From Kitasatospora arboriphila (lineage in GTDB: Bacteria; Actinomycetota; Actinomycetes; Mycobacteriales; Mycobacteriaceae): a stretch of DNA of 64,000 nt. A model generated the notes under the pieces. The model was not told where the DNA came from. It ran no database searches and worked only from the letters and a program-made list of their open reading frames with translations. Position numbers and translations under genes: made by a program. The stretch lies in assembly GCF_000717275.1 (NCBI RefSeq), contig NZ_JNYV01000003.1, positions 692,952 to 756,951 on the forward strand, in the 5' to 3' direction. Below are positions 1 to 8,796 of the stretch, piece after piece; the stretch's first letter is position 1, and every line of letters begins with the position of its first letter.

Positions 1-66
1 GCCGACGCGGGACAGGGTTCGGCTCAGGCTGAGCGAAAGTCGGGACTCGGGGACCGCCGCCGAAGC

Positions 67-93
67 CTGGTCCGGGAGGGGGCACCGGACCAG
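67..93 (-). terminator. Hairpin downstream of the aminotransferase gene
   Basis: CTGGTCCGG (67-75) and CCGGACCAG (85-93) form a perfect 9-bp stem with a 9-nt loop, 13 nt past the stop codon of the leftward aminotransferase gene. No U-tract follows on that strand, so it may be a weak or Rho-assisted terminator. Bases 1-66 hold only a short GCTCAG/CTGAGC palindrome (22-34) and no gene I can support. Confidence 0.4.
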
Positions 94-106
94 ACCTCGG
101 CGCAGG

Positions 107-1480
107 TCAGATCTTGCTGTACGCCTCGGTCAGAACCGAACGCAAGATCTGCTCGATCTCGTCGAACTCGCCCTGTCCGCAGATCAACGGCGGCGCGAGT
201 TGCACAACCGGGTCGCCTCGATCGTCGGCCCGGCAATAGAGGCCGGCGTCGAACAGTGCCGTGGAGAGGAAGCCGCGCAGGACACGTTCGGACTCGTCGG
301 GGGTGAAGGTTTCCTTGGTCGTCTTGTCCTTGACCAATTCGATCCCGTAGAAGTACCCCTCGCCACGTACATCCCCGACGATGGGTAGATCGTTCAGCCG
401 TTCCAGGGTCGAGCGGAACGCCGGCGCGAGGTCTCTCACCCGGTCGTTGAGGCCTTCGCGCTCGAAGATGTCGAGGTTCGCCAACGCAACGGCGGCCGAA
501 ACAGGATGTCCACCAAAGGTGTATCCGTGAGCGAACGAGGTCGAGTTGTCGTTGAAGGGTTCGAACAACCGATCCGAGGCGATCATCGCGCCGATCGGGG
601 AGTAGCCCGACGTCATGCCCTTGGCGCATGTGATCATGTCGGGGATGTAGTCGAAGTCGCTGCAGGCGAACATGGAGCCGATCCGGCCGAAGGCACAGAT
701 CACCTCGTCCGACACCAGCAGAACGTCGTACTCGTCGCAGATCTCGCGGACCCGCTGGAAATAGCCGGGTGGGGGCGGAAAGCAGCCGCCGGCGTTCTGT
801 ACCGGCTCCAGGAAAACTGCCGCGACGGTGTCGGGGCCCTCGAACTCGATGGCTTCGGCGATCCGGTCGGCCGCCCACCTGCCAAACGCTTTCGGATCGT
901 CGCCGTGCTCGGTCGCGCGGTAGATGTTGGTGTTGGGCACCCGGAACGCACCAGGGGTCAAAGGCTCGAAGGCCTCTTTGAGTGCCGGGATGCCGGTGAT
1001 CGCCAGCGCTCCCTGCGGTGTGCCGTGGTAGGCGATCGCCCGCGAGATCACCTTGTGTTTGCCGGGTTTGCCCTTGAGTTTGAAGTACTGCTTGGCCAGC
1101 TTCCATGCGCTCTCGACGGCCTCGCCGCCGCCGGTGGTGAAGAACACCCGGTTCAGGTCGCCGGGGGCGTATCCGGCGAGGCGCTCGGCCAGTTCGATCG
1201 CCGGTGGCGTGGCGTACGACCACAAGGGGAAGAACGCCAGTTCCTTTGCCTGTCGGGCGGCGGCGTCGGCGAGTTCTTCACGTCCGTGCCCGGCCTGCAC
1301 CACGAACAGGCCCGAGAGGCCGTCGAGATAGCTTTGCCCGCGATCATCGAAGATCCGTGCCCCTTCGCCGCGGGTGATCACGGGAGGGATGGTCTGGTCA
1401 CCGTGCCGGGAGAAATGTCCCCACAGGTGGCGTGCCGAGCGGGTGCCCAGGCTGGTTGTCTCGGATTCGAGAGCGGTCAT
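107..1480 (-). CDS. Class III PLP aminotransferase (putrescine/GABA/omega-amino acid type)
   Basis: A 457-residue fold-type I, class III transaminase of normal family length. It should move an amino group from an omega-amine or omega-amino acid to pyruvate or 2-oxoglutarate using PLP. Visible signatures are TTGGGEAVE (about 115-123), the Asp-Glu pair of SDEV (258-259) and the Schiff-base lysine in CAKGMTSGY (about K287). I chose ATG 1480 because it forms an ATGA overlap with the stop of the upstream Lrp regulator; a TTG at 1492 is the alternative. The divergent aldehyde dehydrogenase and FAD amine oxidase, plus the nearby APC permease, suggest amine or GABA catabolism. The exact substrate cannot be read from the sequence. 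Confidence 0.9.
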   Translation of the reverse strand: MTALESETTSLGTRSARHLWGHFSRHGDQTIPPVITRGEGARIFDDRGQSYLDGLSGLFVVQAGHGREELADAAARQAKELAFFPLWSYATPPAIELAERLAGYAPGDLNRVFFTTGGGEAVESAWKLAKQYFKLKGKPGKHKVISRAIAYHGTPQGALAITGIPALKEAFEPLTPGAFRVPNTNIYRATEHGDDPKAFGRWAADRIAEAIEFEGPDTVAAVFLEPVQNAGGCFPPPPGYFQRVREICDEYDVLLVSDEVICAFGRIGSMFACSDFDYIPDMITCAKGMTSGYSPIGAMIASDRLFEPFNDNSTSFAHGYTFGGHPVSAAVALANLDIFEREGLNDRVRDLAPAFRSTLERLNDLPIVGDVRGEGYFYGIELVKDKTTKETFTPDESERVLRGFLSTALFDAGLYCRADDRGDPVVQLAPPLICGQGEFDEIEQILRSVLTEAYSKI

Positions 1481-1941
1481 CGCGTACCCCAATTGTATTG
1501 TTGTTTAACCAATTTCAGGTAGACCAGGGTCTCGGTCCCGGTCACACCAGGCTGCGATCGGACCTTCTTGTTCAGCACGTCCAGCAGATGCTCGTCGTCC
1601 TCGCAGACCACTTCGATGACGATGTCGAAGGAGCCGGCCGTGAGCACGACGTAATCGATCTCCTCGATGGTTGCCAGTGCATCAGCCAACTCGGCAGTGT
1701 CTCCGGTGCAACGGATCCCGATCATCGCCTGGCGGGCGAACCCCACCTGCATGGGATCGGTGACCGCCACGATCTGCAATACCCCGGCATCGCTGAGTCG
1801 CTGAACCCGGTTGCGCACCGCAGCCTCCGACAGTCCCACCGCCTTGCCCACCGAGGCATAGGAGCGTCGGCCATCGGCCTGCAGCTCCTCGATGATCTGC
1901 TTGGAGATGTCGTCTAGGGCTATCGGTTGCTGATCGGTCAT
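1477..1941 (-). CDS. Lrp/AsnC-family transcriptional regulator
   Basis: A 154-residue protein of typical Lrp/AsnC size. An N-terminal winged helix-turn-helix (about 10-60, with SYASVGKAVGLSEAAVRNRV) precedes a ligand-binding RAM domain (about 70-145, with the VVLTAGSFDIVIEVVC strand region). Such proteins form octameric or larger assemblies and answer to amino acids. It is translationally coupled to the aminotransferase by an ATGA overlap (1477-1480) and faces the divergent dehydrogenase/oxidase pair. By position it is probably the local regulator of both arms. The divergent region carries phased repeats that could be its sites. Confidence 0.92.
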   Translation of the reverse strand: MTDQQPIALDDISKQIIEELQADGRRSYASVGKAVGLSEAAVRNRVQRLSDAGVLQIVAVTDPMQVGFARQAMIGIRCTGDTAELADALATIEEIDYVVLTAGSFDIVIEVVCEDDEHLLDVLNKKVRSQPGVTGTETLVYLKLVKQQYNWGTR

Positions 1942-2130
1942 GGTCCCGATTCTTCTCGATGCGCATCCTGGTTCGATCTTCGCATTGCCATGGTTACGGA
2001 TTTCGCAGCGGACTGCAACAATAACGGGCGAATTGGTCTTTCAGAAGGCAATACTGTCGCGGATTTCGCAATCGGTCAGTAAGGTGGCAGGCACCGCTGA
2101 CCAATCGACCACGCATGTGCGAGGACCTTC
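1942..2130. promoter_or_regulatory. Divergent control region with repeated TTCGCA motifs
   Basis: This 189-bp region separates the Lrp gene from the divergent aldehyde dehydrogenase. The 11-mer CGGATTTCGCA occurs at 1997-2007 and again at 2060-2070, exactly 63 bp apart, close to six helical turns. A further TTCGCA core lies at 1979-1984. The spacing suits a protein that wraps DNA, such as an Lrp octamer. Binding by the neighbouring Lrp is inferred. I could not assign -10 and -35 elements with confidence. Confidence 0.45.
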
Positions 2131-3621
2131 ATGATCAAGACATCGTCGTTCGCCGCCGGCTGGGTGGGTGGTGCCGAGCTCGTCGGCGCAGGGCCCACGC
2201 ACGACGTCATCGATCCGGCCACCGGCAAGGCTGTCGCCTCCACGTCCCTCGCCTCGGCGCAGGACGTGGACACTGCGGTGAACGTCGCACGAGATGCGCT
2301 GCGGGACTGGGCATCTGCGACACCGGCGCATCGTGGTGCGGTGCTGGCCGAGCTCGCATCCGCCATGTCGGCGGCAGGCGACGCCCTTGCGGCCGAAGAG
2401 GTCAGTCACACCGGAAAGCCCATCCGGCTCGCCACCGAGTTCGACGTGCCCGGATGTGTCGACAACACCACCTTCTTTGCGGGTCTGGCCCGCAACCTGG
2501 AAGGGAAGGCGACAGCGGAGTACTCCGGTGAGCACACCTCATCCATCCGGCGCGAACCCGTCGGTGTGGTCGGGTCCATCACCCCGTGGAACTATCCGCT
2601 GCAGATGGCGGTCTGGAAGGTCATGCCTGCATTGGCCGCCGGATGCACCGTGGTCCTCAAGCCCGCCGAACTCACGCCGCTGACCACGTTGACGTTGGCC
2701 CGTCTGGCCTCGGAGGCCGGAATTCCCGACGGGGTGTTCAACGTGTTGACCGGTACCGGCGCGGAGGTGGGAGCCGCCATCGCGGGCCATGCCGGGGTCG
2801 ACGTGGTCACCTTCACCGGATCGACGGGGGTCGGCCGTCAGGTGATGGCGCAGGCAGCGGTTCACGGCACCCGGGTGCAGTTGGAACTAGGGGGCAAGGC
2901 CCCACTGGTGGTGTTCGACGATGCCGACCTCGAGGCAGCCATCCACGGCGCGGTCGCCGGGGCGTTGATCAACTCCGGCCAGGACTGCACCGCCGCCACG
3001 AGAGCCATCGTGGCTCGAGCGCTGTACGACGACTTCGTGGCCGGTGTGGCCGAGTTGATGTCCGCGGTGAGGATGGGTGATCCCACCGACCCGGCGACCG
3101 ACATGGGGCCTCTCATCTCCGCTGCCCACCGCGACAAGGTGTCGGCGATGGTGGATCGCGCCCGCGACGGTGGCATCAGGGTGGTCACCGGCGGCACTGT
3201 TCCAGAGGGCCCAGGCGCTTTTTATCCGCCGACCCTTCTCGCCGACGTACCCGAGGATGCCGAGGTGTACCGAGACGAGGTGTTCGGTCCGGTACTGACG
3301 GTCAGTGCCTTCGACGACGATGACGATGCACTGCGTCGCGCCAACGACACCGTGTATGGGCTGGCTGCATCGGCCTGGACCCGTGATCTGTACCGCGCTC
3401 AGCGTGCTTCCCGCGAGATCCGCGCCGGATGCGTGTGGATCAATGACCACATCCCGATCATCAGCGAGATGCCGCACGGCGGAGTCGGTGCGTCCGGATT
3501 CGGCAAGGACATGTCGACCTATTCGCTGGACGAATACCTCACCATCAAACACGTGATGAGCGACATCACAGGAGTATCGCAAAAGCCATGGCACCGAACA
3601 ATTTTCAGTCTGCCGCAGTAG
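2131..3621 (+). CDS. Aldehyde dehydrogenase, gamma-aminobutyraldehyde type
   Basis: A 496-residue NAD(P)-dependent aldehyde dehydrogenase of full length. Visible residues are the oxyanion asparagine in TPWNYP (N154), the cofactor-binding lysine in LKPAE (K177), FTGSTGVG (228-235), the general-base glutamate in LELGG (E252) and the nucleophilic cysteine in GQDCTAA (C286). Closest in style to PatD/PuuC-type enzymes that oxidise 4-aminobutyraldehyde to GABA. The downstream FAD oxidase begins inside this gene (34-bp overlap), so the two are co-translated: the oxidase would make the aldehyde and this enzyme remove it. Betaine-aldehyde dehydrogenase activity is a possible alternative. Confidence 0.88.
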   Translation: MIKTSSFAAGWVGGAELVGAGPTHDVIDPATGKAVASTSLASAQDVDTAVNVARDALRDWASATPAHRGAVLAELASAMSAAGDALAAEEVSHTGKPIRLATEFDVPGCVDNTTFFAGLARNLEGKATAEYSGEHTSSIRREPVGVVGSITPWNYPLQMAVWKVMPALAAGCTVVLKPAELTPLTTLTLARLASEAGIPDGVFNVLTGTGAEVGAAIAGHAGVDVVTFTGSTGVGRQVMAQAAVHGTRVQLELGGKAPLVVFDDADLEAAIHGAVAGALINSGQDCTAATRAIVARALYDDFVAGVAELMSAVRMGDPTDPATDMGPLISAAHRDKVSAMVDRARDGGIRVVTGGTVPEGPGAFYPPTLLADVPEDAEVYRDEVFGPVLTVSAFDDDDDALRRANDTVYGLAASAWTRDLYRAQRASREIRAGCVWINDHIPIISEMPHGGVGASGFGKDMSTYSLDEYLTIKHVMSDITGVSQKPWHRTIFSLPQ

Positions 3622-5045
3622 AGAAGTCCGCGGCGTGGGCAGCCTCGCCCACCGCCCGCGGAACGGCCGTGGTCGCCGAGGCGGCGCCGGCGCCCTTCTG
3701 GCTCGACCGGCCCGAACGCCCGGTTGCCCGGGGGCGGCTGACCGGATCGACGACTGCAGACCTGGTGATCGTAGGCGGTGGGTTCACCGGACTGTGGGCA
3801 GCGGTGCAGGCGGCCGAGGCAGATCCTGCGCGGTCGGTCATCCTGCTCGAGGGCGCGCGGATCGCCGAAGGAGCGTCTGGACGCAACGGCGGGTTCTGTT
3901 CGGCCAGTTTGACCCACGGCCTGGTGAACGGACTGGACCGCTACGCCGATGAGTTGCCAGCGCTGCTCCGGATGGGTGTGGAGACACTCGATGAGATCGA
4001 GGCGGCGATGCGGCGCCTGGGCATCGACGCCGACGCTGAGCGCAACGGTGAGCTCGACATCGCCAACTTCCAGTGGCAGGTGGGCGAACTGAAAGACGTT
4101 GCGCGCCAGGGTCAAACCCTCGACCAACCATTACGGTTCCTCGATGCCGACGAGCTCGCCCGCCACATCTCGAGCCCGATGGCCCACGGGGCGGTGTACG
4201 ACCCCGACGTGATCCTGATCGATCCTGCGCGCCTTGCCTGGGGTCTGGCCGCGGCAGCCGAACGCCTCGGTGTCCGAGTGTTCGAGAACAGCGAGGTCAC
4301 AGAGCTCCGCTCGGTGGGTGATCGTGTGCACCTGCAGACGGGCTACGGCACGGTCGATGCCGCCAAGGTGATACTGGCGACGGCAGCGTCAAAACCCCTG
4401 CGCCGCAAGCTCGGTTATCTGATGGTGCCGGTGTGGGACTACGCGATCATGACCGAGCCGCTCACCGATGCGCAGGTAGCCGCCATCGGCTGGACCGGTC
4501 GTCAGGGACTTGCCGACTCGGGCAACCGTTTTCACTATTTCCGGCTCACCGCCGACAACCGCATCCTGTTCGGCGGCTGGGATGCGATCTACCACTTTGG
4601 TTCGGACACCGATCCTCGGCATGCCCAGCGCCCGGCGGAGTTCGCCCTGTTGGCCGAGCATCTGTTGCAGGTGTTCCCGCAGCTGGAAGGGATCAAGGCA
4701 AGCCACGCCTGGGGTGGGGTCATCGACACCTGCTCGCGGTTCAGCAACTTCTGGGATGTGAGCGTGGGCGGCAAAGTGGTGTCCGTGCTCGGTTTCACCG
4801 GGCTCGGCGTCGGGGCCTCACACTTCGGGGCGCGCACCGCGCTCGACCTCGTCGACGGCAAGGACACCGAACGAACCCGGCTGAAAATGGTGCAGAAAAA
4901 GCCGCTGCCCTTCCCGCCGGAGCCGCTGCGGTGGTTCGGGATCACCGTCACCCGCCATGAGTTCGCGCGTGCCGACCGCAATCAGGGCCGACGTGGCCTG
5001 TGGCTCAAGACCATGGACGCGCTGGGCCTCGGCTTCGACTCCTGA
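3588..5045 (+). CDS. FAD-dependent amine oxidoreductase (DAO family, PuuB-like)
   Basis: A 485-residue flavoprotein of the D-amino-acid-oxidase superfamily. After an Ala-rich leader of about 50 residues comes the dinucleotide-binding strand VIVGGGFTGLW (60-70), then an EGASGRNGG segment typical of gamma-glutamylputrescine oxidase-like enzymes, and near the C-terminus a GFTGLGVGASHFGAR segment that closes the FAD site. ATG 3588 lies inside the dehydrogenase gene with GGAG 13 nt upstream, so it is translationally coupled. Expected role: oxidation of a primary or acylated amine to an aldehyde with release of ammonia and H2O2. The stop codon lies in the large inverted repeat shared with the convergent stress-protein gene. 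Confidence 0.82.
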   Translation: MAPNNFQSAAVEKSAAWAASPTARGTAVVAEAAPAPFWLDRPERPVARGRLTGSTTADLVIVGGGFTGLWAAVQAAEADPARSVILLEGARIAEGASGRNGGFCSASLTHGLVNGLDRYADELPALLRMGVETLDEIEAAMRRLGIDADAERNGELDIANFQWQVGELKDVARQGQTLDQPLRFLDADELARHISSPMAHGAVYDPDVILIDPARLAWGLAAAAERLGVRVFENSEVTELRSVGDRVHLQTGYGTVDAAKVILATAASKPLRRKLGYLMVPVWDYAIMTEPLTDAQVAAIGWTGRQGLADSGNRFHYFRLTADNRILFGGWDAIYHFGSDTDPRHAQRPAEFALLAEHLLQVFPQLEGIKASHAWGGVIDTCSRFSNFWDVSVGGKVVSVLGFTGLGVGASHFGARTALDLVDGKDTERTRLKMVQKKPLPFPPEPLRWFGITVTRHEFARADRNQGRRGLWLKTMDALGLGFDS

Positions 5046-5123
5046 CCCCCGATCTTGGTGGGTTCGGGCGAGCATCTGTGCAGGTCGGCTTCGCCCGAAC
5101 CCACCAAGATCGGGATGGTCAGG
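5041..5123. terminator. Large inverted repeat between convergent genes
   Basis: A perfect 24-nt arm at 5048-5071 is repeated in reverse complement at 5091-5114, with a 19-nt loop. Outside it, CCTGACC (5041-5047) pairs with GGTCAGG (5117-5123). The stop codons of both converging genes (5043-5045 and 5119-5121) sit in the outer arms. There is no T-tract. It is placed to terminate transcription from both sides. Confidence 0.7.
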
Positions 5124-5985
5124 GCGTGAAGTCCCTGGGTACGACGATGATCGGCGCATCGGTGTTCCTCAGGATGCGGGCCGACATGGAACCCAGGAAA
5201 GCCCGGCGTGGGGGAGCGAGCCGTCCTGATCCGATCACCACGACATCTCCCGGTCTCCAGCGCAATTCGTCGAGCGCTTCCTCGACCGTGTCGCCGTCGG
5301 CAACAAGCGATTCGATGCCGACGGCTCCACCACAACTTTCTTCGGCGAGCCTGAGGTTGGCCTGCGCCGCGGCCACGTGGCGGGCGCGAACCTCGGATGA
5401 ACCGTCGTCGGTACCGGCGTATCCGTCGTGAGAGACCAGCGACAGGAGACGGAGATTCAATCCGCCTTCCCGCGCGAGGCCGAGGGCAAACGGGAGTGGA
5501 TTGTCTTTTGACTCGGTAGTCGGCACAGCCACCGTCAATGTGTCGATGGTGGGGATGTCGACCCGGCTGTATCCGCGGGGCGCCAGAGCGACCGGTACCG
5601 GTGAGGCGTGGGTCAGAGCCGACGAGATGGTTCCGAGGGTGTGTTTGCCCAGGATTCCGTCGCTCGTGCCGCCCACCACGATCATCGCGGCCTTGGTCTC
5701 GAGAGCGAACTCGATGAGACACTGGGGGAACGATTCGGCGACCGGGGTGTGCGTCTTCACATCGATGCCGTCTGGGATGTCCTCGACCACCTCGTCGAGC
5801 CACTGCTGTGCTTTCCGAACCAGCGCCTCTTGGTAGCTCGTCCGACCCGGTGAACCATCCGGCTCGGTTTCACGCACCACGCAGACGAGGTCGATCGCAG
5901 CTCCGGTGGCACGAGCGATGGCGATGGCGAGGTTCACCCCGTCATCACCAGTGTCGGTGTAGAGGTAACCCACTGTCAATCTCAT
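5119..5985 (-). CDS. Universal stress protein with two UspA domains
   Basis: A 288-residue cytoplasmic protein made of two tandem Usp folds (about 1-148 and 155-288), the usual actinobacterial architecture. The ATP-binding-type G-rich loops are visible: GGTSDGILGKHTLGT in domain 1 and GSGRLAPPRRAFLGS in domain 2. Actinobacterial tandem Usps often bind ATP and respond to hypoxia or stress. The gene is 78 bp downstream of the APC permease on the same strand and is probably co-transcribed with it, so it may tune transport or amine metabolism. That role is inferred. Confidence 0.88.
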   Translation of the reverse strand: MRLTVGYLYTDTGDDGVNLAIAIARATGAAIDLVCVVRETEPDGSPGRTSYQEALVRKAQQWLDEVVEDIPDGIDVKTHTPVAESFPQCLIEFALETKAAMIVVGGTSDGILGKHTLGTISSALTHASPVPVALAPRGYSRVDIPTIDTLTVAVPTTESKDNPLPFALGLAREGGLNLRLLSLVSHDGYAGTDDGSSEVRARHVAAAQANLRLAEESCGGAVGIESLVADGDTVEEALDELRWRPGDVVVIGSGRLAPPRRAFLGSMSARILRNTDAPIIVVPRDFTP

Positions 5986-6063
5986 GAGTGTGAACCGGCT
6001 TTCGTTACAGACGTTGTGGTCAGGGTTTGTGCGGGCACTGCGGGTGCGGACGGCTGTCCGACC

Positions 6064-7572
6064 TCAGTACACATCAGGGACCTTGACTTCGGTGCGGGCA
6101 TTGAGGGTCTTGCCCTTCCAGAAGTCCTTCGGCCCGAAGGCGAAGCACAGCAACATCAATGGGATGCCGAGCACCAACATGCCCACACCCATGACGAACA
6201 CGCCGCCGACGCCGCCGACGGAGGTGTAGCCGTAGTCGATCGAGTACATGTCGATTGCGCTCTTGATGAAGGCCCACGTCATCGCAAGGGCGCCCAGAAG
6301 CGGGAAGATGCCGCGGAAGAACAGGTTTCGGACTGATGTGAACAGTGTCTTGCGGAAGTACCAGACACAGGCATACGCCGTGATCCCGTAGTAGAACGCG
6401 ACCGCCAGTCCGAGAGACGCCACCGAGTCGCCGAGGGTGTTGGCGCTGACGAGTGACAACACGAGGTAGAACGCGAGCGCGGCTCCACCCATGACGGCTG
6501 TGCCGAATGCCGGTGTCATGTAACGGGGATGGATGGTCGCGAAGCGTTTCGGGATCGCCCCGTAGACGGCCATGGACAGTGTTCCGCGAGCGGTCGGCAG
6601 GATGGTGGACTGTGTGGACGACAGCGCCGAGACCGACACGGTGAGCAGCAGTAGCGCCGAGAGCACTGCGCCGGCAACCGGATCGCCGAGGATGGTCAGC
6701 ACGTCGTCGGCGTTCTCTTCGTTGTTCAGGCCGATACCTGTGTCGCCGAATCCGGCAAACGACTGGATGGCGTAGGCGACCAGGACATAGGTGCACACCA
6801 GGATGATCGTGGTGAGGACGGCAGCGCGGCCCGGTGTTTTCGCGGAGTCCTTGGTCTCCTCGCCGACGGCCAGGCAGGCGTCCCAGCCCCAGTAGATGAA
6901 GATGCAGAGGATGACGGCTTCGGCGATCGCCGACGAACTCAGGCCACTCGGCCACAGCCAGCTCAGCTCGGGGTTGATCGCCTGCGGTCCGGCCTTGTCG
7001 AGCCCGACCTTGACGAGGGCGATCACACTGGCGGTGATGAGGACACCGAACTGGACGGTGATCAGGACGTTCTGCATTCGCTCGCTGATGACGATGCCGC
7101 GGATGCTGACCCAGGTCATCATCACGATCAGGGCACTGCCCAGCAGCACCTTGATCCAGATGTTCTCGGCCCAGGAATCGAGGTGGAGGAACCGCAGCAG
7201 GTAGACGCCGGCGACTTCGGCCACGTTGGCGAGCACGATGATCGCCGACACCGCCAGACCCCAGCCGCCGATCCAGCCGACCCAGGGCCCGAACGCCTTG
7301 GTGCCCCACGTGAACGTGGTGCCGCAGTCGGGCGTGTCCTGGCCGAGCTCGCGATAGGCGAAGGCGATCAGCAGCATGGGGATGAATGCGAGCACGAACA
7401 TGGCCGGAGCCTTTTCGTGCACTGCTGCGACAACAAAACCGAGAGTGGCAGCGAGGCTGTAGGCGGGTGCCACGGCCGACAGGCCGATGACGACGTTGCC
7501 CACCAATCCCAGTGAGCCGGCGCGCAGACCCTTGTCTGAGACGGCGGTACCGGGTGCTTCCGAAATGGCCAT
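6064..7572 (-). CDS. APC-family amino acid/amine permease
   Basis: A 502-residue polytopic membrane protein. Hydrophobic segments spread over about 22-460 fit the 12-helix APC fold, and GNVVIGLSAVAPAYSLA near the N-terminus corresponds to the unwound TM1 substrate site. It should import a cationic or zwitterionic amine or amino acid. The cluster context points to putrescine, GABA or a related amine. It is followed by the stress-protein gene on the same strand. Confidence 0.88.
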   Translation of the reverse strand: MAISEAPGTAVSDKGLRAGSLGLVGNVVIGLSAVAPAYSLAATLGFVVAAVHEKAPAMFVLAFIPMLLIAFAYRELGQDTPDCGTTFTWGTKAFGPWVGWIGGWGLAVSAIIVLANVAEVAGVYLLRFLHLDSWAENIWIKVLLGSALIVMMTWVSIRGIVISERMQNVLITVQFGVLITASVIALVKVGLDKAGPQAINPELSWLWPSGLSSSAIAEAVILCIFIYWGWDACLAVGEETKDSAKTPGRAAVLTTIILVCTYVLVAYAIQSFAGFGDTGIGLNNEENADDVLTILGDPVAGAVLSALLLLTVSVSALSSTQSTILPTARGTLSMAVYGAIPKRFATIHPRYMTPAFGTAVMGGAALAFYLVLSLVSANTLGDSVASLGLAVAFYYGITAYACVWYFRKTLFTSVRNLFFRGIFPLLGALAMTWAFIKSAIDMYSIDYGYTSVGGVGGVFVMGVGMLVLGIPLMLLCFAFGPKDFWKGKTLNARTEVKVPDVY

Positions 7573-7806
7573 GGGTATCTCCGGACGGTGAGGGGATCGA
7601 ACATGCCTACCGTACGGTTTCGGCAGTCAAATCGCTCCACAACAACGAAATTGTTTCCAGATCAGTAACACAACGACTGATTTAGTTGATGAACGCGCCA
7701 CGGACCCGACAATTTGCTCGTCTCGTGGACTTCATGGTCGGCAGCGACGCGCAGGCCCTTTGCCCCCGTTGATCCCTCGTGGATCGATAGAGGACCATTG
7801 TGTGTT
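7573..7806. promoter_or_regulatory. Divergent region between the APC permease and the CitE-like lyase
   Basis: A 234-bp region with no gene of its own. It is locally AT-richer than the flanks (about 7640-7690). It carries an inverted repeat ATCAGT (7661-7666) / ACTGAT (7676-7681) with a 9-nt spacer, and an AACAA/TTGTT dyad around 7641-7655. Promoters for both genes are expected here but I cannot place them precisely. Confidence 0.35.
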
Positions 7807-8724
7807 GTGAACGCTCCGAAGAATGCCACCGCCATCGACCCCGACGACATCGGTTTTCGTATCGACCCGGTGCTGGCGCGTAGCTGGCTCCTGGTGAACG
7901 GTCTGCAGTACGAGAGGTTCCAGGCTGCTGTCCAGTCGCGTGCCGACATCGTCGTCCTCGACATCGAGGACGCCGTCGCCCCGAGGGACAAGGTGGCCGC
8001 CCGCGACAACGTGGTCCGCTGGCTCGGGGACGGAAATCGTGACTGGGTGCGTGTGAACGGCTTCGGTACGCAGTGGTGGGCCGACGACCTCGACGCGCTG
8101 AGCAAGGTGACGGTCGGAGGCGTGATGCTGGCCATGGTCGAGTCGGTCGACCACGTGACCGAGACCGCCAAACGACTACCGGGTGTGCCGATCGTCGCGT
8201 TGGTCGAGACCGCCCGCGGCTTGGAGCGGATCAGCGAGATCGCTTCGGCCAAGGGTACTTTCAGGTTGGCCTTCGGTATCGGCGACTTCCGGCGCGACAC
8301 CGGTTTCGGCGATCAGCCCGCCACGCTCGCATACGCCCGATCGCGCTTCACCATTGCTGCGAAGGCTGCCCACCTGCCGAGTGCGATCGATGGGCCCACG
8401 GTCGGGTCGTCGGCGCTCAAGCTGAGCGAGGCCACGGCCGTGAGCGCCGAGTTCGGGATGACGGGAAAGATCTGCCTGACGCCCGACCAGTGCGCTGCGG
8501 TCAACGAGGGGCTCTCACCCTCGCACGAGGAGATCGCCTGGGCTCTGGAGTTCTTCGCCGAGTTCGAACGTGACGGCGGCGAGATCCGCAACGGGTCCGA
8601 CCTGCCGCGCATCGCCCGCGGCACCAAGATCCTCGACCTCGCGCGTGCCTACGGCATCGAATTCAGCGAAGAATACGACGACCCCGACCACATGCCCGCC
8701 CCGTCGGACACCTACCACTACTGA
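7807..8724 (+). CDS. HpcH/HpaI-CitE family CoA ester lyase
   Basis: A 305-residue protein of the citrate-lyase-beta/malyl-CoA lyase family (TIM barrel, Mg-dependent). Landmarks are the N-terminal SWLLVNGLQYERF, the ADIVVLDIEDAVAPRDK acidic metal-binding strand and a second metal-site region around LAFGIGDFRRDTGF. No citrate lyase alpha or gamma gene is nearby, so it is probably a stand-alone malyl-, citramalyl- or similar CoA lyase or thioesterase. I chose GTG 7807; the in-frame TTG 7798 is nearer the AGAGGA ribosome-binding site (7789-7794) and cannot be excluded. It is monocistronic and converges on sdhB. Confidence 0.8.
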   Translation: MNAPKNATAIDPDDIGFRIDPVLARSWLLVNGLQYERFQAAVQSRADIVVLDIEDAVAPRDKVAARDNVVRWLGDGNRDWVRVNGFGTQWWADDLDALSKVTVGGVMLAMVESVDHVTETAKRLPGVPIVALVETARGLERISEIASAKGTFRLAFGIGDFRRDTGFGDQPATLAYARSRFTIAAKAAHLPSAIDGPTVGSSALKLSEATAVSAEFGMTGKICLTPDQCAAVNEGLSPSHEEIAWALEFFAEFERDGGEIRNGSDLPRIARGTKILDLARAYGIEFSEEYDDPDHMPAPSDTYHY

Positions 8725-8739
8725 ACCGGCCCCGGACAG

Positions 8740-8775
8740 CACAATGGCCGTCACCATGAGGTGACGGCCATTGTG
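8740..8775. terminator. Bidirectional hairpin terminator between the lyase and sdhB
   Basis: CACAATGGCCGTCACC (8740-8755) and its exact reverse complement (8760-8775) form a 16-bp stem around an ATGA tetraloop (8756-8759). It lies between two converging genes, 15 bp past one stop and 21 bp before the other, so it can act on both. T-tracts are minimal. Confidence 0.8.
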
Positions 8776-8796
8776 TGTGTCGGATCCGACTTCAGA

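Noticed and set aside
1960..1990. GGTTCGATC resembling a tRNA T-loop
   Set aside because: No acceptor, D or anticodon stems can be formed around it; it lies in a divergent promoter.
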